This document shows, one piece after another, positions 1 to 12,300 of a stretch of 60,000 nucleotides of DNA. Location: contig CAIIXF020000003.1 of NCBI GenBank assembly GCA_903813345.2, positions 27,111,248 through 27,171,247 of the forward strand, read 5' to 3'. The position numbers and the translations under genes are program-made. Below the pieces are notes generated by a model that searched no databases, was not told where the DNA came from, and saw nothing but the letters and a program-made list of their open reading frames with translations. This stretch comes from Owenia fusiformis. Its lineage: Eukaryota; Annelida; Polychaeta; Sabellida; Oweniidae. How positions within the stretch are numbered: position 1 is the stretch's first letter; the number at the start of each line of letters is the position of its first letter.

Positions 1-253
1 AAGTACATGTAATAGAATACATATTTTAGTTGTTTCATAATTTCTCGAGATTTTGGATATTTCATTTACCTGCTGCAGCATCTATTTTTTGACAAAAGTC
101 CCATGGGAGTTCAAGTTTCTATCACCTTGTAGTATGTACAGTGCAGTACAAAAATGCTTATTGGCTATTCAAATTACAAAAGGAGCGAGGTGTCCATCTC
201 CATGAAGGTTACCGTATATAAATATATGTTCATATGTATGTTTTCAATTTCAG

Positions 254-346
254 GATTACTCAAAATTTCTAGATGATAACTTTGATGCAAAAGAATGGAT
301 TAACAATGCCTTCAAGACGCAAAAAGATAGCACAACAAGCAAAGAT
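254..346 (+). CDS. COG7: COG7 exon (first in window), N-terminus
   Basis: The exon has 31 codons and reads DYSKFLDDNFDAKEWINNAF then a polar Lys/Ser/Thr tail ending SKD. It matches the extreme N-terminus of COG7. The acceptor is tttcaatttcag and the donor is gtaaga; both ends are phase 0. No in-frame ATG exists upstream before a TGA at 203-205, so the start Met must be spliced on from an exon before the window or not recognised in bases 1-253. Confidence 0.93.
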
Positions 347-3300
347 GTAAGAAATAGTGAAGCAATGAAAACAGAGAATTCAAACATTATTGAATCAACT
401 TAATTGTCATTTTTAAAAATCAAATCAACAATTAGGATACCCACCTACATTGTATTTAGAAATATACCCATTTACCCAGAATTAAATTTTATATTATGTT
501 TTTAAAGTACTACAACTAACTTCAAAAATTGAATGTTAACGACAACCCTGAGAATTCTATGTGACGCTTAAGTGTTAAGTTCCTTGGGATTTTTGGACAT
601 GTCATTTCATTTATTTATTCATTGTTTGCAGCAATATGCCACTACTCTTGTGATGAAGCTACAGATGTTCATACAGGTAAGACCCCTTTACATCTTAGCG
701 CCTGAGGGTTTAAGTGAACTGTTCGATTTCTGCACATCATACAGTACAATCTGACAATAGCATATAATAATATCCCCAGAGGGTTTGGTTTTCAGTGAAC
801 TATGAAAAAACTCGTATTTTGTTTCTGTACATCATACAATAGCAATAATAATCCCCCGCAAGCCCTGAGAATTTTGAGTAAACAATTTATTTATGTATAT
901 CAATATCATACAATAACATATAATAATCTCATACAACATAGGCAATGAGGGTTTTGAGTAAACAATTTTGCCCCCACTGGCGGATTAGGGGGGGGGGCCT
1001 GGGGGCCCGGCCCCCCCCCCCCTTGGGTGGGCCCAGAAAAAAAATTGGGCCCAAAAAAAATTTTGGGCCAAAAAAGGCCTTAAGGCCCCAAAAAGTGGGC
1101 CTTTTTGGTCATAACTGGGCCTTTTAAGGCCTTATTTATTAATTTCAGGCCAAATTTTTAAGAAAATGGGCCTCAAAATTTCAAAATTTGGGCCCACTTT
1201 TGGGTTTTAGGGGCCAAAAATTTTTTTCCCCGCAAGAGCGGAAGTTTTTTTCTCTGACCTGAAATTTTGGCCCCCCCCCCTTGTTGGTTCCTAGATCCGC
1301 CCCTGGCCCCTGTATACCATACAACAGCATTCAATAATCTTTCATTATAGACTTCCTGAGCGTTTACCTGGATTTTATTTCTGTATATCATACAATAACA
1401 TATAATAATCTCATACAACATAGGCAATGAGGGTTTTGAGTAAACTATTTTGTCCCTGTATACCATACAACATCATATAATGTAGTCTTTCATTATAGAC
1501 TTCCTGAGCGTTGACCTGGATTTTTTCGATTTTAGGAAGTGAACAATGTGATAGAGGAAGGTTCCCAGCAAGCCTTGCAAAACATGCCTCGTGTCCTACG
1601 TGAGATTGATGCAGTTACATCAGAGGCCAAACTCCTGCAAGATCAGATGAGAGCTGTTAAAGAAGACATTGAAAAGGTTAGTGCCCATGAGGAAGAGGGT
1701 AGCGAGGTATTTAATGCCAGATCTCAATTGGGCTTAGGAATACAGTGTAAATCCATCAGATGTATTCTCACACTCAAATTTGCAAATTCTGCCAATTTTT
1801 CAGAAAACATGTACAGTGTTGGAAACACATCGAAACTCTGTTGAGCTATATGGAGATGATTCCTTTGAAAATGGAAAATATGAAATCATGAATGTTGGTT
1901 ATTGTTTTCCTCCATTCATACCATAGCCTTTATGTTGTAGTAGCCATGTTGCTTGTAGCATTTTTATTGAACCCAAGTGGGTGTTTGCTTGTTGTTTGTT
2001 CGTTTGTTTATTTGTTTGTTTTTTCCACATGAAATATAACATGGACCATTCCAGTTTCAATATGGCATAATAATACAATAATTCTTTACCCTTTATAATG
2101 ACAACTTGAAAATGTTGATTTGATGCTCACATCATTTACTCAGCAGGAGATCCAAGCCATCATTCCAGTTGTTATATTTTTAATCAATAGGTTTATTTCC
2201 TAAATTCAAATGTACAGAGAATACAGGTAGGGGCAAATCACCAACTTCCTGTATTTAATGTCCCCATATTAAAACACACAATGAAACATAATAATTATTA
2301 TGTCTGTCTTCGGACATTTGGAGACCTGAGTCCCTTAGTCTAAATGGATGTGTTGTTTTGTATGGTTGTAGGTGGAGCATGACACAGCTCAATCTATGGA
2401 GACCTTGATGAAATTGGACCAGGTGAAGTCTCGCATGAAGGACACCTCACACGCCCTACAGGTAAATTTACTTATTTTGTTGTCGATCTTATTGTACAAA
2501 AGAATTATTAGTCATAGCTTAATATTAGCCATGAATTTATTGTCCTTATCATTCATTCATGTTAAAGGAAGATTTTAATTGATATTTGTTTATTCAAAAA
2601 TCATGAAAAAGTGAATAAAACTTTAGTAGTATTCCAAATTATGGAGTTTTAAAAATAGATTATTCATTTAAAAAACAAACTGAAACTAACCAAACTTAGA
2701 TTAATAATATTCCACAACATTTTTGTATTTTATTCATTTAATGCATAATTAGTATGTTGTCATAGGAAGCTGACAACTGGACAACACTGTCAGCAAATGT
2801 GGAGGAGGTGTTCCAGTCCCAAGATATCTCAGCAGTAAGTAGTAGTAACAACTCAAATGATGCCCTTTGCCTTATAACTGTCACTTTTGTATGATACAAT
2901 TTAGAGAATATGAAATAAATGCTAAAACATCTACTAGTAATGGTTGCGAGAGTGATAAATATGAAATTCCAAAGTATGGGAAATGCAGTAAGTGCTCACT
3001 ATATTCAGAATTTATATTATTTCAAACTACATGTATCTTGAAATAAAAAACAGTCTGAAACAACGTTATATTTTATTTCAGATCTCTCAGAAACTTGTTG
3101 GAATGCAACAAAGTTTGGTAAGTATTCATTCTTTAAATTCCATATCTAAATCTTGTATGAATTTATTCATCAAAGAACTTGCAACTTAGAGGTCTGTACA
3201 TCTCAAACAAAAAATCTATTTTCTGAAATACTGTACAAAATGATTGGTCAGGTTGATACTGTCACTACATAAAGAATCAGTAGTTACAATACAAAGCTGA

Positions 3301-6300
3301 AAGTTATTGCCTGTATAGTTACTAAATATTTCTGTAGAATAACTTTCATAGGTATGTACAGTAAAACCTGTCCAATTCATTAACGCCACTGGCACTGGCC
3401 AAAAGTGTTTGGATTGGCAGGGACTCACATTTCATGATTTGTAACATGGAAGTCTTTGGCAGATTAAAAAAATGAGACCAAAAAAGCATTCACATTGAGT
3501 GCTCAGATTAGTGAGGTTTTAGATATACAGGTTTTACTGTACTGTAAAAATGGAGATTGTTTAAGAAATATGGACCGAAGAGCAGGTGTAATATCGTCGA
3601 ATACACCCAGCAGGGCTAAACACAAACGTTTTTTGTACCCCGAACGACCGTTCAACCCACCGTTATGACGTCACACATTACACGCATTACTAGGGGTATT
3701 GTTCGCGAATATACCCCAGGTGAAATGTTGACTTTGATACAGTTTATAGAAGGTGTGAATACAGTCATGTTCGAATAATGATTATTTCCAGCAAATGTTG
3801 GTAGATGTACCTGATTATGAGGATCGTTGCAATCATTTAGAATCACTGAAGAACAGACTTGAGGCCATGCTAAGTCCTCAGCTTGTTGCTGCTTTCAACA
3901 CACAATCTTTAGGTGATTATTGCATTTATTTAACCTATTTTCAGAAGGACTGGAATATCTAAAAAATGATTTTTGCGTAGTTTTTCAAATTCTCAACTTT
4001 TGAAGTTGATATATAAAGCACTTGTTATTTATCCAAGTCTTAACCTATTTTCAGAAGGACTGGAATATCTAAAAAATGATTTTTGCGTAGTTTTTCAAAT
4101 TCTCAACTTTTGAAGTTGATATATAAAGCACTTGTTATTTATCCAAGTTTACAACTACTTTCTAGCATAAGATTTTAAAGACCGTTACAAGCTTATAACA
4201 TATTGGCCCTGGCTTTAGTTTAATGATGACATGTTAAATCTCCTCATTTCTTCCCTATTTCAGAATCTGCACAAGGATACGTCCAAGTGTTTTCAGACAT
4301 AAACCGTCTTCAACAGCTCAACAAATACTACCACAAATGTCAAAAGGTAAAAACAATTGTCAATATACATTTTCATATCTGAGTTTTCCTGTTTGTGGAA
4401 ACAATGTTATGTTATGTTGTTGTGTGTGTTGTTATGTTATGTTATGGTGTTGTGCTTATAGCAGGTATTGTATCATTGTTTACATTTTTAACATATTTCT
4501 GTGAATGAATTACACGATTTTCATACCCAGTAGCAATGTTTGTTTTTATTTATTAAAAAGTAATAACATATTTATGGTTTTCTAGTAAGAACACCTATTT
4601 GGCAGTAATGTTTATGTTATATATTAAATAAAAGATTGACAAGTGCTTGAAAAACACAAAATCACACAAGATGTACCATGACATGCTTCATACATATTTG
4701 CCTTAGTAATGTTACAAAACCTTGAGCAGTACATTATATGGGCAAGTACTTTAGTAGCATGTGTATGCTCAGTACAGTGCTGACCAAAATAGTTCTTGTA
4801 GACAGGTGTTCCTCTCAGAGAGGGTTAATTAACATGTAAGTCAATGGGTTTTGATTCATTATGTCATCAGCACAAATGGTGACATATAGCTATGGTCTCC
4901 AACACCGTGTTCAGCATTTGATGGTTGGTATTTGGTGGTTGGTGTTTGGCATCTGTAACAAATGGCAGGTGTTGACATTTTGAATATGTTATTGCTTTGT
5001 TTGAAAACTGATCCATCATACATCTTGTTTGATTTTAGGCTAAGTTGTTAGATATCTGGAAGAAGACAGTTGATGAAAACAGTGACAAGTCAATGGTTGA
5101 GTGGCTGCCAGGTTTTTACGATCAGTTACTCTCAACTTGGCACACGCAGGTATTGATATTATTACAGAGTGTCTCTCTATTCTTCATTTCAAGATGAAGA
5201 TCTGGAAAAAGAAAATTAGTTTAAGGTTTAGAATACGCACACTTTGCATTCAAACATATATTTAACATTATTTCTGCCATGCACTAAACATCAAACTATG
5301 TAAAGGATGCAAATGGCAGTCCCATGTTGGAAGTTATGCTTTATACTTTTACTATTTGAACTGGTCATACTTAAAATAAGGTCAATTGACATTTTATAAA
5401 ACTCTAAGGTAAATTGCAATTGGTACATTAGGCATGGGTAAATTAGATGAAATTAAAGGGATGGAGAGAGTAAAACGTTGTAAGTAAACTTCACAGAAAG
5501 TTAGAGTACAACAAAGAATCTCACCTTGCAGTATAATTGGTGATTTTGAAAGTGATTTATGAAGTAGCTTTAGGTTTGTGTCAGTTTATGCTGATTTGCT
5601 ATAATTTCAGATCACATGGTGCAGTCAAGTATTTTCTAACCCTGCAAGGTTGGTGTGTGATGTTCTGACTGACACCCTTCTCAGTGTCGACCCTTCCCTG
5701 CCTCTTTGCGTCACAACCACAGTTGAAGAGGAGTCTCATGTTTTGCCAACTCTCATAGAGTTAAAGGAGGTAGGTTTCTTTGTGGCACCAGCATGATAAT
5801 ATGTGTAAACAGGTATGTTTCTATCATTCATATAAAATATAATCCACCCTCCTTGTCTCTGTATCAACATGATACATAAAAGGAAGATTTTATTTAGCGG
5901 TTTAGAGGGCTAGCGATTCTCTATTAAAGATATAAAGAAAGGTTGTACCTCATTGTCTAAAAAAAGTAGAAGAATGTTAAGAACCAGGAAGTTTTGCTCA
6001 AACTGTCTGAAAAATTGCTATCAAGTGGAATATTTTCTCCATAGACACATATAACAGCATTTTATGAGAATGAAAAGTTTTTTTTTCAAATATTGATTTT
6101 TTGTCCTTCTTTTTGGAAGTTTCTATTATTTGCTTACAGATATCTGGAAGATTTGCCAAGGCAATAGAGGGAGCCACTGAAAGTCACATCTCTGGTTCAA
6201 GTAAGTCTTTGAGCATGCCAAAATATCTCAATTGTATTCTTGTCTGGATTTATTAATATTCTACTTTTTAATAATGGCACCTTGAAGCCATTCAAGGTCA

Positions 6301-9300
6301 AATAATTTTTTTAGTTGGAGTTTGAATCAAACTCTCAATCGAACTTGAAGATGTGCTGTATATGGAATATACTCAAGGGGCGAGGAGGAAAATTCTCAAT
6401 AAATGGTGTATAGTTGGTTTGGCAGTATTTTCAGTTAGGGGAGAGTCTTGGATGAAATTTCCACCTAGGTGATAGCTTCGCAGAGTGGTAGGAAGTTCTT
6501 TTTTTTGAGGAGTTAGCCCCCCACCCCCAAAAAACACCCCACCCTGGGGAATAATTTGTTCACACTAAATAACCTTAGATATTTTGATGTTTGTAAGTGA
6601 CATACATAGATATTATATATATGAATAATTTGCAGTTTTATTGATGCTGATTACTCCTAAAGAATTTGAATATCAGTACAAAGTGTGTACCCCAGGGGGC
6701 AAATTCGTGACTCATTTTCTTACTGTTTTGATTCTAACTTTTCAATTAGACACTGTAAGAGGTTGAAAAAATTCATGTGAAGTGCCCAATAGCAGAGTTA
6801 GTAACCCTGAAAGATGCAAAGCCAAGGAAGAAGTAGGAGCTGAGAAAAAAATTGTTGATTTTTTGAAAAATTTGACATTTTTGACAACTGGATTTTGTGT
6901 ATGACTATAGCTGACCCCTATAGTTTCTAGATCCATCCCTCTATGATGATATTTATGGTTTTATAGTGTGGAACTAAGATGTAAAACATAATTAAGATGG
7001 GTTTTAAGGAAGTTTAAGGTTTTAAACAAGTCCAAAATTTGAAAAATTGTAAATATAAGGTTTCAAATTTACGAATTCCAGGTATAGCCATGGTTGACAC
7101 CTATATTTTCTAGATCCATCCATCTTTGATGATATTTATGCTTTCATTATGTGAAACTAAGATGTAAAACATAAATTAGATGGGTTTTAAGGAAGTTATA
7201 GGTTTTAAACAAGTCCAAAATTCGATAAATTGAAAATGTAAGGTTTCAAATTCACGAATTCCATGTATAGCCATGGCTGACCCCTATAGTTTCTAGATCC
7301 ATCCATCTTTGATGATATTTATGCTTTCATAGTGTGAAACTAAGATGTAAAACATAAATTAGATGGGTTTTAAGGATGTTATAGGTTTTAAACAAGTCCA
7401 AAATTCGAAAAATTGTAAATGTAAGGTTTCAAATTTACGAATTCCAGCTATAGCCATAGCTGACCCCTATAGTTTCTAGATCCATCCCTCTTTGATGATA
7501 TTTATGGTTTTGTAGTATGGAACTAAAGATGTAAAACATAATTTAGATGGCTTTTAAGGAAGTTAATATGATTTAAAACAAGTCCAAAATTTGAAAAATT
7601 GTAAATATAAGGTTTCAAATTTACGAATTTTAGGTATAGCCATGGATGACCCTTATGGCTTTTTCATCAATACTTCTATGATGAAACATATACTTTTAGA
7701 GTGTGAAACTAAGATGTAAAACATACCGAAGATGAATTTTAAGGAAGTTTAAGAATTTTAACAAGTGCAATATTTGAAAAATTGAGAAATATCAGGTCTC
7801 AAAGGAGCACGGAAAGTATCGCAACAGATTTCAGACAGTCATATGTTGGATTTTGTCTGTTTTCTGAGGATTTAAGCAGGTGCATATGATAGACCATTGC
7901 ATTACCTACGGGAAAAGAACTCTTAGAGATGATAAAATAGTTTGGAATTTGAGACAGCGAAGGTGAAAACAATCCACCCACATGTTTTTTGGGAAATGTC
8001 ATCCTGATTTTCAACCCCGTTCACCCCTGGTTTTTCAATTTTGTTGCATCAATATGTTGCGTTTTGAGACATAGTTAACCATTAAAAGGATAAATTTCTT
8101 TTAGATAAAGCGGAAAACAATATTTTCCTGTTATTTTCCCATAGGGAAAACTCATGTGATCCATTGCTTTCAGCTTAATTTTGGTCACCCATATTAGATA
8201 TCTTTAAAATCCCTGATGGAATGTATTTTTCATTTAAAGGGGTTAACTGTATGTAAAAACACATATATTTATACATATACACATATATATTTATGCATGT
8301 GGTGGGTTGTTTGCACCTTCCCTGTCTCAAAATAGAAATTATTTTATCATCTCTATGGGTGCTTTTCCTGGAGGAAATGCATTGGCCTAACATATGCACC
8401 TCCTCAAATCCTCAGAAATTGGCCAAAATCCAACATATGATTGCTGAAATCTGTTGCGATACTTTCAGTCCTTCTTTACGATTTCAGGTATAGCCCTGGA
8501 TGTCCCTCTTTTTGAATGTATGACTTAGCTTAGAAATTAGATGTTAGATTATTGTGGTCAGGTTTGATCCATGTTACATGTATTGTTAAAAGAAAAATCA
8601 TTAGAGTTGAGGACTTAACCCTTGAGTTCCTAAGGGGGTGAGAGGTTAATAAATCCCCGAGTAAGTGTAATTGCTCCTAGGGATATCGTATACAGTGTAG
8701 TAATTGATTGATTAAATGGATTATAACTAATTAATTATTATTTGATGATATTTATTATGTGATATAGCATTTTTACTTTTTCACATCAACATGTTCGATG
8801 TAATGTTCTGCATTATCAGAATACACAAAGACATGGTTAATTAAAAGAAACATGTTTTCTCTATATTTTGTTATGCCCCTTCTGTAATTAAGCAATGATC
8901 ATCTCCTAATACAAAATGTTGTTATGAATTATCAAATTATAATCACTACACTCCCAATAAAACAATTTGTCATCAGGCAACAGTAATTATTTGGGAAAAT
9001 AAGGATTATAAGGATCATACCCCCCCCCCCCCGGGCCTAGAAACATCCGTTAGTGCAATGATATAAGGAACTCTAGGGTAAAAGGGTCTTGTCACATTAA
9101 AATCTTCATGTAGATCAAAAAAGTATATATGGTGATATGATCAATATGTTTCAAACAAGCAGACATTGTAGAAAATGTTTACATACTGACTTTGCAGATG
9201 ACATTTTCTAGCATAGTTGAAGAATTTTTTTCATTCATTGAAATGATAGTCATAAAATTATAATATCAGTGTCATTTGATGCAAATTACTGCAGTCCCAC

Positions 9301-12300
9301 ATGTTCTGCTGAATGTAAAACAGAGTGAATAATTTTAAAATCAGCCTCTTCAGGAGTGGAATTTAACAGGAGATTTCAGTTATCATTTTCACAGATATTT
9401 GAGTTCTCTCCAATAGTTCCACTTAAAACAATCTTGACATTTGGCACACTTTTAGAATGCTGCTTTATTGAATTTCTTTGTAATCTTTGAAAATTTGTCT
9501 TATATTACTTGAACAAAGGTATTCGTATTTTTAGGTAATGGTGTAATTTCTTCTATGGATTAAAGTTCAATAGGGGAAGCATCCATTCTTCGCATTCTTT
9601 CAGAATCCTTTACTGATGGAGACAACTAGCTAGGAGTCTAATATGAAATCTATTCTTTGGGCTCCTTTACTAGATTTGATGGAGTAGTCAAATATAGCTT
9701 TCCAAAACTCTCCAAATTTCAACATATAAGTTAATCTTCATTTTCCCTTTGTCATAGCCATTGCATCAATCACGAAAGTTTTATCAATTTGTGGTATGGT
9801 TTCATCGATCTCCATTTCAAACCCCTTTTTAAGTTCTGATTTTTCAGGATAAGATAGATGATCATTGTCAAACGAACTGTTTGTATCCATATAAGATCAT
9901 AGTTTACTCACACATTTCTAGGCAAGGTGTGTCCAATTCCAGCCAATTCAATATTCCATATAACTGCATTCCAATTTACTACTCTCATAAACCCAAGGTC
10001 AATTTTAGATTCTAGAGAAACTAATGAAACTAATGATCATAGGGAATAGCATGCCAAGTGCTTGTATTTGAATTTATGTGGATTACTCATTTGGTAGACA
10101 CCTTTATCAAATGTTAAAGTGTTGTTGATTTTCAAGTTGTACAAGCACAGTGTCATGTGTGCTTTCTTTTCCTGACATTGTATAACATTGTGGTAAAAAT
10201 TATCAAAGGCACCTAGTACAGTAGTTCTAGTTCATCATATTGTATAAATGATATATTAGCAGTGAAACCTGTATATCCCAACATCTGACTATTGTGAACA
10301 CCTACCAATCATCCCAACACCTGACTTATCTGAAAACCAACCAATCTGAACACTTTTCCCCAGTTCAATTTTTTTCCTCCCATTGACTCCTATGTTTAAA
10401 AATTGAAATCTGAACACCTCTTAATTCGAACAGTGAACACTCATATTTGAAAAATCAACCTGTTTAACTTGAACTTTTTTTTACCAAATATCACATATTT
10501 CTTACAAAATTGCTCAGATATTGTCAGTTTAACACTGAATTGTTATGATATCAAAACTTTTGAATTGGATTTTGGAATGCTATTAAGCTTTTTGGGTGGT
10601 CAGTAATGACAGTATAAATATTATTAATATTTATTAATATTTTTCATTGAGAATGCATTCATATTTCTTCAAAATCCAGAATATTGCAGATGTAAAAACC
10701 TCAAAATTCAAAAACTTCTAATTTGAACGCTTTTAGCTGGTCCAAATACTATTAATCTAGTAGCATTCAGATTAGAAAGATTTTACTATAGTTCATGACT
10801 TTTCACTCCATCTATATGCAGCAGACTAACTTCTGCAACAGGTATATATTCTATACCTGGTCTCTAAGCTATGATATCACAGTTGTTACTATTATGCTCA
10901 TAACCTTCGATTATCAGGGCTCATTCAAGGCTGTACCTGAATAACGTGAATTTGAGACCAATTTTCGAGATCAATTTTTCAAATTTTGCACTTGTTTAAA
11001 ACCTTGAACTTCCTTCAAACTCATCTTTTACATTTTAGTTAAATACTCTAAAAATATACATCTCATCACTGAGGTATAGATGTAAAAAAAACATAAGGGT
11101 CATCTTTGGCTATACCTGAAATTCATAAATTTGAAAACTTACATTTACAATTCTTCAAATTTTTGACTTGTTTAAAACCTTAAACTTTCTTAAAATTCAT
11201 TTTGGGTATGTTAAATCTTAGTCCCACACTCTAAAACTGTATATTTAATCATAGAGGTATGGATGTAAAAACCATAAGGGTCAGCCATGGCTATACCTGA
11301 AATTCGTAAATTTGAAACCTTATATTTACAATTTTTCAAATTTTGAACTTGTTTAAAACCTTAAACTTCCTTAAAACCCATCTAAATTGTGTTTTACATA
11401 TTAGTTCCATACATCAATACCATAAGTATCACCATAGAGGGATGGATCTAGAAACTATAGGGGTCTGCCATGGCTATACCTAGAATTCGTAAATTTGAAA
11501 CCTTATATTTACAATTTTTCAAATTTTGGACTTGTTTAAAACCTTAAACTTCCTTAAAACCCATCTTAATTATGTTTTACATCTTAGTTCCACACTATAA
11601 AACCATATATATCATCATAGAGGGATGGATCCAGGAACTATAGGGGTCAGCTATAGTCATACACAAAATCCAGCTGTCAAAAATGTCAAATTTTTCGAAA
11701 AATCAACAATTTTTGTCTCAGCTCCTACCTCTTCCATGGCTTTGCATCTTTCAGGGGTTACTAACCCTGCTATTGGGCACTTCACATGAATTTTTTCAAC
11801 CTCTTACAGTGTCTAGTTGAAAAGTTAGGATCAAAATAGTAAGGAAATGGGTCACGAATTTGCCCCCTGGGGTACACACTTTGTACTAATATTCAATTTT
11901 TTTAGGAGTAATCAGCATCAATTATACTGCAAATGATTCATATACGAGGGTTGATCATAAAGTTCTCTCTAATTTCTTTATTTTTTAATATTTTCCTATG
12001 AAATTTTCACAGAATGTGCAGTATGGAATGGTTTATTAATCCAGCAAACAATATTTAGAATAACAGAAACATTAAATAAGAAATGGTTGCCATAGTAACT
12101 TGAAATCAAGGCACCCGGGGCAAATAAAAAAACGAGCTAGAATAGCCCCCATTCACCATGTTTAAATACATAATATGTTGTCAAATAAGCTATCAAACAC
12201 ATTAAATTGTCAAATAATATGTGCTCTTGACTGTTGTGAACTATTATAATGGTCATGTGAATTGTGTGATCTCATAATGGATGATTGTTACGCTTCATTA

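Noticed and set aside
945-1127. 60-codon frame with poly-Pro/Gly
   Set aside because: It lies mostly in the G/C tracts of the MITE at 975-1305 and straddles its left end.
1539-1844. 101-codon frame
   Set aside because: Its first part is COG7 exon 3; the rest reads through the splice donor at 1677 into the intron.
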